From the NCBI RefSeq assembly GCF_017875645.1, contig NZ_JAGGMR010000001.1, positions 6,944,001 to 7,008,000 of the forward strand: a stretch of DNA of 64,000 bases, given 5' to 3'. The translations under genes and the position numbers were made by a program. This DNA comes from Nocardia goodfellowii. Lineage in GTDB: Bacteria; Actinomycetota; Actinomycetes; Mycobacteriales; Mycobacteriaceae. This document shows positions 16,547-25,537 of the stretch, piece after piece (position 1 is the first letter of the stretch; every line of letters begins with the position of its first letter). The notes below the pieces were generated by a model. It saw only the letters and a list, made by a program, of their open reading frames with translations, was not told the origin of the DNA and made no database searches.

Positions 16547-17818
16547 TTAGCGAGTAGGCCGACTTGCCGGCGGGATGAACCGGGTCGGCCAAATCGTCGA
16601 ACTGTCGTAGTAGATGTTCGTGAGGTTCGCGCCCGCCAGATCGGCACGGGTCAAATTCGCACCTGCCAGATCGGCATTAGTGAGGTTTGTGCAGCTGATG
16701 AATTCGCCGGGAGGGCCCAATTTTCGGACACAGCCGAGACTCGCAGCGGTGAGGTTCGCACCGCTGAGTCGTGCAGAGGTGAGATCGGCCCCTGCCAGTG
16801 CCGCATTTGCCAGACTTGCACACCCCCCGCGCACGGCGGGTTCATAGCAATCAAGCTCTGCACCTGCGAGATTCGCACACCTTGGCAGCGCCTTTGCGTC
16901 TTTGATCGTACAGAAAAAGTTTGCCCCGTCGAGTTTGGCTCCCGTCAAATTGGCACCGCTGAGGTCTACTCCTCCGAAGGCTGCCTCCACCGCATTCACG
17001 CTAGATAATGACGCGTGGCTAAGATTCGATTCATTGAAGTTCACGCCTGCCAGGTCGGCGCTGAAGAAGTTGGCACCGTGAAGGTTTGATTCCGAAAATA
17101 CTGCCTTTGCCAGTTTTGCGCCGAGAAATGCACCATTTGATAGGCACAACCCGGAGAGGTTCAGGTAATGCCAGTCGCGATAGGCATCGTGACTCGTATC
17201 GCGGCGCCCGATGGCAGTTAAAGCCGCACGGATGTCGGGTGACAGTTGCTTAGATTCGTCCACGCCGGGGCCGGTTGAATCCTGGCCAGCCCGTTCACAT
17301 TTCATGATTGGCGTCTGGTTGCGCACAAACTCAACCAGCACTGTAAAGATTACATCATGCTCGGAAGGAGAGTCCCGTGCGAGGCGTTCGAAAAGGTACA
17401 CGCCAGCGACGCGGGCATCCATACTCTCCTTACTCAGCAGCTCGGCGGCCTTCTGAAAGCGATCAGTCGTCGCTACATCCAGTGCTGTACGCAGAGACTG
17501 CCCGGTAAACCACAGGGCACCCACGGCGGCGACGGTCGTGACAATTGCCGTGAGACTGGCCCAGCCGGGCCATACGAACACCCTGTGCACGGCGCGCCGC
17601 AATCGGTCCAAACGGGCCGGAGGAGTTGGCGGCGGATCCTCCGGCGCTGGGGATTGCTGACGCGATGGTCGCCGGAGTGAATGACCATGGCTCGGTACTG
17701 GCCGTCGACGCGCTGATGCGATACCGCCCTCCACAGCAACTCCAATCGGTTGAGAATAGCTGTGGCAGAACAGATTACCTGGCGGGATGCTCCCTCGCTT
17801 GAACCCTCGCTGCCGCAC
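16547..17818 (-). CDS. Membrane-anchored pentapeptide-repeat protein
   Basis: About 423 aa at most; the first 60 residues are Arg/Ser/Pro-rich and a later start is possible. One transmembrane helix (WASLTAIVTTVAAVGALWF) occurs near residues 85-105. Residues 215-410 are pentapeptide repeats with the A(D/N)LxX pattern (LSGANLTGAKLDGANFF, LAGADLTSARLSGANL), which fold as a right-handed beta-helix. Several cysteines punctuate the repeats. Pentapeptide proteins of this TM-plus-repeat form are frequent in actinobacteria; some mimic DNA, but no function can be assigned here. The gene ends about 600 bases upstream of the NaeI-type start. Confidence 0.8.
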   Translation of the reverse strand: MRQRGFKRGSIPPGNLFCHSYSQPIGVAVEGGIASARRRPVPSHGHSLRRPSRQQSPAPEDPPPTPPARLDRLRRAVHRVFVWPGWASLTAIVTTVAAVGALWFTGQSLRTALDVATTDRFQKAAELLSKESMDARVAGVYLFERLARDSPSEHDVIFTVLVEFVRNQTPIMKCERAGQDSTGPGVDESKQLSPDIRAALTAIGRRDTSHDAYRDWHYLNLSGLCLSNGAFLGAKLAKAVFSESNLHGANFFSADLAGVNFNESNLSHASLSSVNAVEAAFGGVDLSGANLTGAKLDGANFFCTIKDAKALPRCANLAGAELDCYEPAVRGGCASLANAALAGADLTSARLSGANLTAASLGCVRKLGPPGEFISCTNLTNADLAGANLTRADLAGANLTNIYYDSSTIWPTRFIPPASRPTR

Positions 17819-18140
17819 ACGGGCAAGGTTTGGCAGATGTCCCGTTATCCCGCGCCTCGCAATGGACGAGTCGACCTGGTGGCCGTCTCACTCAGCATTT
17901 GATGTTGACAGTGCTCCACTGTCCGGCGGTATGACGGCCCGCCGCGGCTGGTGCCACTGGTCGGGGCGCAGCATCACGAGGTAGCGGCCTCTGTCCAGGG
18001 TGGAATAACGGATTTGCCCGTCGCAGGTGACACAAAGGGCAGTACTGTCGCCTCAAGGTCGGTGACGAACGAACAGGTAGGTCGAGTCAGCGACGGAGCG
18101 GGGAGCGGGTGCCGGTAGCACCTCGGGAAGGGGTAGGGGC
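17819..18140. other. Divergent intergenic region
   Basis: About 320 bases between the leftward pentapeptide gene and the rightward nuclease-like gene. It must hold both promoters. The sequence GGGAAGGGGTAGGGGC right before the ATG at 18141 provides the ribosome site. No reading frame or strong inverted repeat is seen. Confidence 0.5.
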
Positions 18141-19571
18141 ATGAGGTTCTCAGAAGCGTTCGAGATTGAGCTGGGTCAGGATGACGACTGGTATGACGTG
18201 CACCTGACAGTCGACACGAAGCTGTTCATCGATCCGCTGTTGCTAGAGCTCGGTGGCCCAGGCTGGACTGAAGGCCACGAGGAACTTCTCCATCATTTCA
18301 AAGAGTGCTATCGGCTTGTAGCGAAGGCCGCATCACCGAAATCCACCTCGGCACAGGCGGCTCGCAGGATGCTGACCTTCCCGGAGCCTCCAGAGTTTGG
18401 ACTCGGATACACCACTGCCGGCACCGCAGGGTCCGGGTCCAGCGCGGGAGTAGCGAACGCCATGGTCGACGGTATCGCCGTGGCAATAGCTGCCGGGCTG
18501 CGACAGCCGGAGCATATCGAAGAAGTTGGCATGTTCACGGAAGGGATCGGCGCCGATCGAATCTCAGATGCGGTGTGCAACGTTCTTAAGGGCCGCTTCA
18601 TCGAGTACACGCAGGATGTCGCGAAGCGGCACAACGTACCCCTGAGCAAGCACAGAGTTCGGAATGCCAAAGTGTTTGTGGAGCAGGGTCGTTGGCAGGA
18701 CTTGACGGTCGAACTGCCGACCCATCCTGAAACCGGGAAACCGGTCATCCTCGTACCCGAGCGACTACTGAACGAGCTCCCAGTCCTGAATGCGACCGAC
18801 TGGTTCAATTCGGAGCTAAATTCGGATCTGCGCCTGCAGCTGAATATGCAGCTTGGTGACAAGGTCCGAAAAGCGGACGTCATCGCTCTGGCGAAGAAGC
18901 ACCCCGAGCGTGTTCGAGAATGGGCTCGACAGCAGACCAGCAGAACCGACGTGCGCGGATATGACTTCTCCGACGATCCACTCGGTGTTGTCGTCTGGGA
19001 TAAAGAACCTGCCAGGTTCGCAGAAGAAAACCCGATTACCGGTCTCAAACACCCGGCCAACCAGGCTGAGCTGAGCGCGCTGGTGTCGGCCGTCATCGAT
19101 CAGTTCAGGCACTTTGTCGAGAATCAGAGGGGTTGGTCGCTGCTTCACAACGAGAACGGCAAGGAAAAGCGCGAGGAAGCGGCGCAACTCGTGTTTCTCG
19201 GTCTGGCCCAGCGCTACCTCAGGATGTTCGATGTCGAGATCGATCGCGAGGTCGAGCTTGGGCGCGGCCCCGTCGATTTCAAGGTCTCGTCCGGGACTCG
19301 CATGCGGCTGCTTATCGAGGTCAAGAAGGCCCACAACGGAAAATTCTGGAATGGGCTCGAATCTCAGCTGCCGAGCTACATGGACTCCGACGGAGCCGGC
19401 GAGGGATGGTATGTGGCGATTCGGTATCGAGATAGCCCGGCGTCGCAGAAACGGATGGCGGAACTCCCGGCGAGGGTCGAGGAGCTTCGATCGCAGTTAG
19501 ACAAGAAGATTCACTACGCGACTATCGATGCCCGCCCGAAGGAATCGGCATCCCGGATCGCAACCGAATAG
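18141..19571 (+). CDS. Predicted PD-(D/E)XK nuclease-fold protein
   Basis: A 476-aa protein starting MRFSEAFEIELGQDDD. The C-terminal third carries GRGPVDFKVSSG followed by MRLLIEVKKA (about residues 378-402), a PD-(D/E)XK core with Asp on one strand and Glu-x-Lys on the next. The first 350 residues are helical, with FIDPLLLELGG near the N-terminus and no recognised domain. Such long proteins with a terminal restriction-like domain are typical of defence islands. The two stretches DWFNSELNSDLRLQLNMQLG and AELSALVSAVIDQFRHFVEN are mostly helical. The gene is followed after 277 bases by a membrane protein gene on the same strand. Confidence 0.65.
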   Translation: MRFSEAFEIELGQDDDWYDVHLTVDTKLFIDPLLLELGGPGWTEGHEELLHHFKECYRLVAKAASPKSTSAQAARRMLTFPEPPEFGLGYTTAGTAGSGSSAGVANAMVDGIAVAIAAGLRQPEHIEEVGMFTEGIGADRISDAVCNVLKGRFIEYTQDVAKRHNVPLSKHRVRNAKVFVEQGRWQDLTVELPTHPETGKPVILVPERLLNELPVLNATDWFNSELNSDLRLQLNMQLGDKVRKADVIALAKKHPERVREWARQQTSRTDVRGYDFSDDPLGVVVWDKEPARFAEENPITGLKHPANQAELSALVSAVIDQFRHFVENQRGWSLLHNENGKEKREEAAQLVFLGLAQRYLRMFDVEIDREVELGRGPVDFKVSSGTRMRLLIEVKKAHNGKFWNGLESQLPSYMDSDGAGEGWYVAIRYRDSPASQKRMAELPARVEELRSQLDKKIHYATIDARPKESASRIATE

Positions 19572-19848
19572 TAGACCGTAAGGTCTCGCAGGAGCCCAGA
19601 CAAGGCGATTGCGGGTTCGAGTACTCTCCCGCAGGAGGTTCACAACAGGGCGGCGAGCAACTGGCAGCCCCTGATTCCTGAACGGGCCGCATTTCTGTTT
19701 CGCCGCGGCGGCCCCACGGGGGACCGATCGACTCCCCTGGCCGCCATGGGGATCCGATTACTGCTCCAACCTCCGATAAGTGGGTCTAATCGGTCGCTGA
19801 ACGCGCGCCTGAAGCAACGACGGACCACTACGTGCGAACCTTCAACCC

Positions 19849-20592
19849 ATGGCCGCCGATACAGAACATCAGAAAGCTGAGAAGCACTTCACGTTCATAT
19901 GGGTGGGCTGCTGTGTGGTGGTCGGCTTACTTCTTGGTGCGTTCGTGTTCGGGACGTGGGCTAAAGCTGTCCAATCACCGCAAGACATCACGGCGGACTG
20001 GTTCACCGCATGGGGTGCTTGGGCAGGCGGAGTTGCTACCGCCGCCGCGTTTTTGATCGCTACAGGCAGCATCAAGGTGACGAGTGCGCATGCCCGTGAC
20101 GACCGACGAGCCGCTGCCGACACTGCGGCCGCCGATGCGATGGCACAGGCACGGCTGCTAACCATCCGGCAGACCGAGACAACGTACGTTCCGCTGACCA
20201 TGGCGATGTTCTGGCTTGAGAATCGCTCTAAGGAATCATTCTTCGACGTGGAGATTCCCTACGTCGATCGGGTACACGACGGCAAACAGGAACGAGTGGT
20301 GGGGCCCAGGTATGGCTCCTCGATCGGACGTATTCGCTCCTACGACTGGCTCGCGCCATATAGGTCGGAGGCCAAGAACTCGCAGTGGTCTTTCGAGATC
20401 CGGGTAGTCACTGACGAGCGGCAGCCGGTGACGTTCGTCGTCAACTACACCGACAGTGCCGGACGGGCATGGCAGCAACACTCAAACGGAGAGCTCACGC
20501 GTCGAACCGTCACGAACACGGCGGCCAGCAGGCTTTCCAGCGGCGCCGTTACCCCGAACGCGACACCACCACGTTGCGGCGACCCTAGCTGA
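19849..20592 (+). CDS. Two-helix membrane protein of unknown function
   Basis: A 247-aa protein (MAADTEHQKAEKHFTF) with two transmembrane segments near the N-terminus (FIWVGCCVVVGLLLGAFVFG and FTAWGAWAGGVATAAAFLI), then a short coiled stretch and a soluble beta-rich C-terminal domain (residues 110-220). No ribosome site stands out. N-terminal membrane anchors joined to a soluble domain are seen in defence effectors and in many unrelated proteins; whether it works with the nuclease-like protein upstream is unknown. Confidence 0.55.
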   Translation: MAADTEHQKAEKHFTFIWVGCCVVVGLLLGAFVFGTWAKAVQSPQDITADWFTAWGAWAGGVATAAAFLIATGSIKVTSAHARDDRRAAADTAAADAMAQARLLTIRQTETTYVPLTMAMFWLENRSKESFFDVEIPYVDRVHDGKQERVVGPRYGSSIGRIRSYDWLAPYRSEAKNSQWSFEIRVVTDERQPVTFVVNYTDSAGRAWQQHSNGELTRRTVTNTAASRLSSGAVTPNATPPRCGDPS

Positions 20593-21154
20593 TCCCGCCA
20601 GTGATCGCCGCGAAAACATCGCCCTCCGTCAACAACTCAGGAGCGAGGACGCCACCATCGCCCCGCGGCCGCCTCGATTGGTCGACCGCCGCCCCGGCTC
20701 ATGAGACGTCAGAACGGTGGAGAACATAGCTCGCCGGACAGTGGGCGCTACGCCGATACGTCAAGACCAACGAGGTTCTCGCCGCGCCGATCGACATCAC
20801 CAAGTTGGCGCTGACCGTTGTCGCCGGCGTGTACGCAATGGCCGCATCGCCGACGAATCCCGCAGACGCCGCCGCCAGCAATGCATCGACGTGCTGTGCG
20901 GCAACCTCCGTCTGCCCTACGACGCCGGACACTGCACCAGTGGCCGCATTCACAAACCCAAGCCGTCGTGGCCTCCGCGGTGCCGGTCCCTTCGCACTAA
21001 TCCGCAACGCGGCATCCCGAACCAGCCCGCTCGAAACCCCCTCCGGTGCCGGTCTTCTCCTCCGTCCAGTCGTACTTCCGTTCAGTCTCTTCTCCCTTCG
21101 GTTATTTCCTTCCAGTCCCCCATTTCCCCTCCGATCTGTACCTACTTCCTTGTT
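20593..21154. other. Degraded intergenic region
   Basis: No intact gene. Around 20560-20700 the plus strand reads LADPASDRRENIALRQQL, faintly like the N-terminus of a transposase or integrase-core protein, with no continuation; it may be a decayed remnant. The section 21040-21155 is strikingly pyrimidine-rich on the plus strand (runs such as CTCTTCTCCC and CCATTTCCCCTCC). Confidence 0.4.
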
Positions 21155-21229
21155 GTCTGTCTGCCTGACACATGGACACTAAATGCGCCCGCAGGGTGTG
21201 TTTAGTGTCCATGTGTCAGGCAGACAGAC
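21155..21229. repeat. 29-bp perfect inverted repeat with 17-base loop
   Basis: The arm at 21155-21183 (starting GTCTGTCTGCCTGACACA) is the exact reverse complement of 21201-21229. The 17-base loop is GC-rich. A 29-bp perfect stem is much longer than normal terminators. It lies 176 bases before the two-gene unit 21405-23221 and right after a pyrimidine-rich tract. It may be a mobile-element terminus pair, a transfer or replication hairpin, or a strong terminator. Confidence 0.9.
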
Positions 21230-21275
21230 GCCACCGACAAAACCGCTGGTCGGAGGGGAAATGGGTACTCAGTTT

Positions 21276-21301
21276 TGGTACCTCATACCAATGAGGTACC
21301 A
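21276..21301. promoter_or_regulatory. Operator-like palindrome before two-gene unit
   Basis: TGGTACCTCA and its exact complement are separated by six bases, 21276-21301. The site lies about 100 bases upstream of the GTG start at 21405, in the position expected for repressor control of the gene pair that follows. No regulator is assigned. Confidence 0.5.
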
Positions 21302-21404
21302 GGAGTGAGGATCTTTGCCGCAATGTGCGACTGCCTCACGGGTACGCCGGTAGCCTCGTAAGGAGTTGTCGCTCTGCAGTTTTCAGCGAAGGGGGTTGAT
21401 CACG

Positions 21405-22445
21405 GTGGTTGTTCAGAAGAAGCGCATGCGAAACCTGATCCGCTCGCTGCAATCCAGGATGGCCGCTGCTGCCGGCTCCTCCGAGAGCATCAGGCATGCA
21501 GTGCTCGTTCCGGTGAAACCTGACCCCTACCAGTACATTCGGCACGGCTACAATCCGGCGGTCCAAACCGTTCCCGTGAATCTACGCCAGCTCACCGACG
21601 AGGACCGCGAGCTCGTCGCCGACTACTTCGTGCAGGCAACAGAATACGAAGGGCTCCGGGTACAAGTCACGTCGGGAACTACCGAAGCGCTCCTTTCCGC
21701 TCTCCACGAGCGGCAAGCGGCATCGGCCGCCAAGGAGCTCGAAACCGCGCGGCAGCGCGCCGAGTTGTTGGAACAAGCACGTGCAGTTTTCGTTGAGCGG
21801 CGGACCCTCGCCGAACGGCGATGGCTCACGCTTGGGCACAAGGGAGGCGAAGGCTGCTTCTATGAAGTCCTTCTCCCGGACTGGCCCAGCGGCGTCCAAG
21901 GGCACCGGGGCGTATGGGAGCTTGGCAGGTTTGGCCTGCCCGTCGACGAAGTCGTGCACGAGATCGGCGCCGGCGCATGGGTTGCCGATCTCGACGCGCT
22001 CAATGAGCAAAGCCGCATCGCCGCCCAGAGTGCCTACGAACACGAACTCGCCGAAATGAAGGCCACTTACGAGAAGGGCAGCAAGATCCTCTGCGCATGG
22101 GCGGAGACACGGGAGGATCTTCGAACCATCCTCACCGAACGACGCGGCAACTGGATGCGAAAACTAGAAAACCTCTGGATCGAAGCCCAAGTGCCCGAGG
22201 GTTATTCCGCACTAAACAGCGCGGTGAAGATCCTCGACAACAGCGAGCCAACCAGAGCAGACTTCGAAGCGCTTGAAGTCGCCAGGAAGGCATGCGACGA
22301 CATCGTCGTGTCTGATGCACAGCTGGCCCTCGTCCGCGGATATACGGCGAGCCCAGGTGCGGAGCGCAGCATGGTCGGGGTCGCCGTAACCGCCCCGACA
22401 GGCCATAGCCGAACATTCTGGCGGCGCGTAGAAGCCGCGAAATGA
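21405..22445 (+). CDS. Unknown coiled-coil protein, first of two-gene unit
   Basis: About 346 aa from a GTG start (VVVQKKRMRNLIRSL) with GAAGGGGG about 8 bases upstream. Other in-frame starts (TTG 21366, ATG 21426) are possible. The middle forms a charged coiled coil (ASAAKELETARQRAELLEQARAVF as two stretches, about residues 125-155), followed by a Trp- and Gly-containing segment (GGEGCFYEVLLPDWP) and a helical C-terminus. No known domain is recognised. Its stop overlaps the start of the next gene (ATGA at 22442), so the two are co-translated. Confidence 0.6.
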   Translation: MVVQKKRMRNLIRSLQSRMAAAAGSSESIRHAVLVPVKPDPYQYIRHGYNPAVQTVPVNLRQLTDEDRELVADYFVQATEYEGLRVQVTSGTTEALLSALHERQAASAAKELETARQRAELLEQARAVFVERRTLAERRWLTLGHKGGEGCFYEVLLPDWPSGVQGHRGVWELGRFGLPVDEVVHEIGAGAWVADLDALNEQSRIAAQSAYEHELAEMKATYEKGSKILCAWAETREDLRTILTERRGNWMRKLENLWIEAQVPEGYSALNSAVKILDNSEPTRADFEALEVARKACDDIVVSDAQLALVRGYTASPGAERSMVGVAVTAPTGHSRTFWRRVEAAK

Positions 22446-23221
22446 CTGGGGAGCGGCCCACAGGGATGCACGACGACCACACGAACCGGTTCGCGATCTG
22501 GAAACCTCGGTTCTGGTGGACCGTCCGGAAATCCGAGCGGCCACAGCTCACCGATCCTGACGTCTCAGACCAGCGAGTTCGATGGCGCAACAACCCCGAA
22601 GTTGACTGGCTGGCAGTCGCGCAGTTTGTCAATCAAGTGGCGAATCAGCTCGACCGCGATGACGTTTTCGCCGACTTGAGCCGCTACAACGACGATGGCG
22701 AACTGCTGTGGGTCGACTGCGATGCTGCCCAGCTCCCCGACCTCGAGCAGAACATCGTCCGCGCATGGTTCACGTCAGGAATACCACCAACATTCGACCC
22801 TTGGCATCACTCCATGACGGACGGCCGACATCGACTTTGGAACGTGTGGCAAGCAGACCCAGAGGCGCGGGTACCGGTGCAATCCCTGATCCTGCGGAGT
22901 GCGGTCATAGGGGAAGCTCCCATCCGAGAACACCGGAACTACCCGAGCCTCCTTCGCGAAGTCTCCTGGTTCGATGCGTCAGTAGGAGCAAATCGGAGGT
23001 ATGCCGTAAACCTCCACTGGGCGATGCAACAAGGCAACTACTTCGTGCCCGATCACCGCCAAGGCCCCAGTGCCACTGCCAAAGTTGAGGACTTTCCAGT
23101 CCCAAATCCCGTTCCCATCGCGGTTGTGGCACCTGCGATTTCGTTTCCGAAGCCCAGACCTCTGGGCTGGTTCTCCCGCCATTTCAAAGGTCAACCTGCA
23201 GACGGACAAGCCGGCGGATGA
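22442..23221 (+). CDS. ParB-like (DGxHR) protein, second of two-gene unit
   Basis: A 259-aa protein (MTGERPTGMHDDHTNRF). The segment HSMTDGRHRLWNVWQA at about residues 122-137 matches the ParB/Srx loop D-G-x-H-R, and the preceding residues (IPPTFDPWHH) fit the expected hinge. The C-terminus is Pro-rich. It follows the coiled-coil protein with a 4-base overlap, which suggests a stoichiometric complex. It is one of three ParB-like proteins in this element (with 1-663 and 12325-14277), but too different in length to be simple duplicates. Function unknown. Confidence 0.65.
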   Translation: MTGERPTGMHDDHTNRFAIWKPRFWWTVRKSERPQLTDPDVSDQRVRWRNNPEVDWLAVAQFVNQVANQLDRDDVFADLSRYNDDGELLWVDCDAAQLPDLEQNIVRAWFTSGIPPTFDPWHHSMTDGRHRLWNVWQADPEARVPVQSLILRSAVIGEAPIREHRNYPSLLREVSWFDASVGANRRYAVNLHWAMQQGNYFVPDHRQGPSATAKVEDFPVPNPVPIAVVAPAISFPKPRPLGWFSRHFKGQPADGQAGG

Positions 23222-23279
23222 AACTGGTGCACGGACAGGTGCCCGTCAGTCGAGTACCCGCGCACCGCAGACAAGGAGC

Positions 23280-24035
23280 TCAAGGCAGTGACCAGTCGTG
23301 CACGTCCACACGGAAGTCGGACGTGATACCCATTACCAGCCGCCACCCGTCGGCAAAGCTGCGCGCGGTGCTACAGGCCCACATGGCGCAACCAGCACCC
23401 ATGCATTTGTTGGGGTACCAAGGATCGCCAATCGGGATCGCATTCCCGGGAAATTGCTCACCCTGCAACTCAACCGCAAGCCCTTTCGTCTCGCTCCCCA
23501 CGTCGGTCCACTTTGGTTTAAAGTGAACGAGGCTATTCCTTAGGGCAATCAATCGTTTGACACCCTCAAACGGCGGCTGCCCACGATCCATCGACGGCTT
23601 ATTCAAGGCAATCAATGCAAGGTCATACTTCGCCAGAATTGATGTTCCCGTACCGCGAAGATTAAGATCTTCACTTTTCCATAAACGCGCCAACGTCTTC
23701 CTGTGTTGCTCGTCCAAACCGGTAACCCCGGCTGAGGCAACAGGATTACCGTCCGCCAGATCGTCGAAGACCTCATTAATGTACGCTTCGATGAAGAAAA
23801 CGGAGAACAGAACAGCCGCAGTCGACAGTGACCTGTGCTCACGGTCGAACCCGCTGAAACCGTCCTGCACGAGCGACTTCTCACGCTGCTCACATCGGCT
23901 AGCCATGAGCTCGGCAGTCCACAGGTGCGATGCCGCTAGGTGCTCCCGCACCCGGATGCTGCCGACGTCGAACGCATTCCCATGGTCGCCCGCTTCAGCA
24001 GCTACCTCGCTCGGCTCACCAGCCCCACTCGACAT
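23280..24035 (-). CDS. HEPN-like protein
   Basis: A 251-aa, mainly helical protein (MSSGAGEPSEVAAEAG). RLIALRNSLVHFKPKW at about residues 161-176 contains R166-x4-H171, the RxxxxH motif of HEPN ribonucleases and HEPN-fold proteins, at the C-terminal end of the helical domain. A helix with SVFFIEAYINEVFDDL (residues 78-93) fits the first HEPN helices. HEPN proteins often act as RNases in toxin or abortive-infection systems, though many are inactive. No MNT or nucleotidyltransferase antitoxin is adjacent, so it stands alone. It converges on the two-gene unit at 21405-23221. Confidence 0.65.
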   Translation of the reverse strand: MSSGAGEPSEVAAEAGDHGNAFDVGSIRVREHLAASHLWTAELMASRCEQREKSLVQDGFSGFDREHRSLSTAAVLFSVFFIEAYINEVFDDLADGNPVASAGVTGLDEQHRKTLARLWKSEDLNLRGTGTSILAKYDLALIALNKPSMDRGQPPFEGVKRLIALRNSLVHFKPKWTDVGSETKGLAVELQGEQFPGNAIPIGDPWYPNKCMGAGCAMWACSTARSFADGWRLVMGITSDFRVDVHDWSLP

Positions 24036-24110
24036 GGCTTCGAACCATAGCCTTCAATCTCGCCGATCCGGTGGATTGGCTCCACGACGCGAGGCGTGAA
24101 GGCTGGGGAG

Positions 24111-24223
24111 CACTTGGGGACCAAACGTCATACCCGGGCACGAACATCGCCAGTTCACGCCCACCAGAGCAGAGCCTGCAAACCGTGTGTGACGTGCAGC
24201 GATCCCGAATTCTGACTCCTAGG
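24111..24223. repeat. 113-base degenerate direct repeat, left copy
   Basis: This segment aligns without gaps to 25538-25650, with 81 of 113 positions identical by hand count. Identity is concentrated in blocks, for example GCAAACCGTG with GACGTGC after it, and CTGACTCCT near the end. The two copies bracket the PD-(D/E)XK gene at 24411-25322. Confidence 0.7.
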
Positions 24224-24410
24224 TACAACCGATCAGATTCGACGCCGTTCCTCGTCTCTGGCACTGGGCCGTTGCGACAGGTTGTCGACTGTCGCGCCCC
24301 TATAGCGGCATCCCTTGCCGGCGCAATCCTTTCAGCAGCGCCTGCAGGTCACATGTACCCCCGGGCGAAGTCACACTCGCCATTGGTGTTCAGTAGCTAA
24401 TGTCGGGACT

Positions 24411-25322
24411 ATGACAACGACCGACGCATCGGGTGGAGCGCCAGAGCCGACCGAGGAGGAGATCATCTCGGCGCTGCGAGCCGCTGGCTGGCTGCTCGAG
24501 CAAGAGACTGAGACATGCCTTGAGCGTCAAGGGTTTCACACGTCACTGAACGCCGCTTTCCCCGACCCTGACGACTTGGGAAAGTCACGTGAGGTCGATG
24601 TGATGGCCTACCGGGAGCTCTATCGAAACGACGAAATCCGCCTCAGTATCGGAATTCGATGTTTGGCAGAGTGTAAGCAGAGCAGCATGCCGTACGTTCT
24701 CATTGGCAAACCTCCGAGCGCTTACGAGCGCGAGCGCACGAAGCTTGAGCAGCTGCTTCGCTTTGATTCCGTTGTGACCAGTAAGGTAAAAGAATCCGAT
24801 AGAGTCACTCGATGGAAGTCTGAAGACGCTCGAGAGTTTATCGGCCTCAATCGCATCCCCGAGGCGCCCTGGAAGCGAGATTTCGTAGCAACCCAGATGA
24901 CTCGACTTGAACGCAAAGCCACCTGGCTGGCAGACAATAGGGGAATTTTTGATGGCCTGGTGTATCCTCTCGCCAAGGCTACGCAATATTTCCGAAAAAA
25001 TTATAGACCTAATCGCGTGTTTCACGATAGGGCCACAGACTGGGCTACGGTGCAATTCCTTTACCCTATGGTCGTTACTTCTTCTCCGATATACCGAGTT
25101 GACGCCTCATCCGAGTACGCTATCGATAAGGCTAAATGGGTCCCTATGATCCGCCAGCTAAAGTCCGGCAGCCTCAACGGTACTTATGTGATAGATGTAG
25201 TTACATACTCCGCCCTTGAGGAGTACTTAGAAAAGTATGTACTCGCATTCGGGGCTGCTGTTCAAGAAATAGCAGAAAGCGATCCCGAACTTTTTGTGAC
25301 ATCGGGCCACGAGCCAACGTAG
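24411..25322 (+). CDS. Predicted PD-(D/E)XK nuclease-like protein
   Basis: A 303-aa protein starting MTTTDASGGAPEPTEEE. After an N-terminal helix (IISALRAAGWLLEQE), residues 59-91 carry SREVDVMAY and LAECKQSS: Asp63 on one strand and Glu88-x-Lys90 on the next, the PD-(D/E)XK signature of restriction-like nucleases. The C-terminal 200 residues are helical and aromatic-rich. Codon use becomes visibly AT-richer in the 3' half than in the neighbours, a sign of recent transfer. No partner gene is adjacent. The gene is framed by the 113-base direct repeats. Confidence 0.65.
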   Translation: MTTTDASGGAPEPTEEEIISALRAAGWLLEQETETCLERQGFHTSLNAAFPDPDDLGKSREVDVMAYRELYRNDEIRLSIGIRCLAECKQSSMPYVLIGKPPSAYERERTKLEQLLRFDSVVTSKVKESDRVTRWKSEDAREFIGLNRIPEAPWKRDFVATQMTRLERKATWLADNRGIFDGLVYPLAKATQYFRKNYRPNRVFHDRATDWATVQFLYPMVVTSSPIYRVDASSEYAIDKAKWVPMIRQLKSGSLNGTYVIDVVTYSALEEYLEKYVLAFGAAVQEIAESDPELFVTSGHEPT

Positions 25323-25537
25323 GAACTGTCGGCTTGCGTCCGTGCACAGTGCGGCCACACGAGCCCTCGACCAAACGAGACTCCCGGCGGCGTTTATTCG
25401 CGGTGCATTAAGCGCCGCATACATTGCCCGAACAGCCTCGCGGTGCGCCAGCGGGCCGCGAAGAACCTCGAACCCGACAGTGACGACCGCATCGTCTATC
25501 AGCTCTCGTGGGTCGTTCCAGACTCCAACCTGGGGAC

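Noticed and set aside
19605..19625. Possible second tRNA fragment (GGGTTCGAGTACT)
   Set aside because: Only a T-loop-like string; no acceptor or anticodon part matches, and it is unlike the tRNA-Leu junction.
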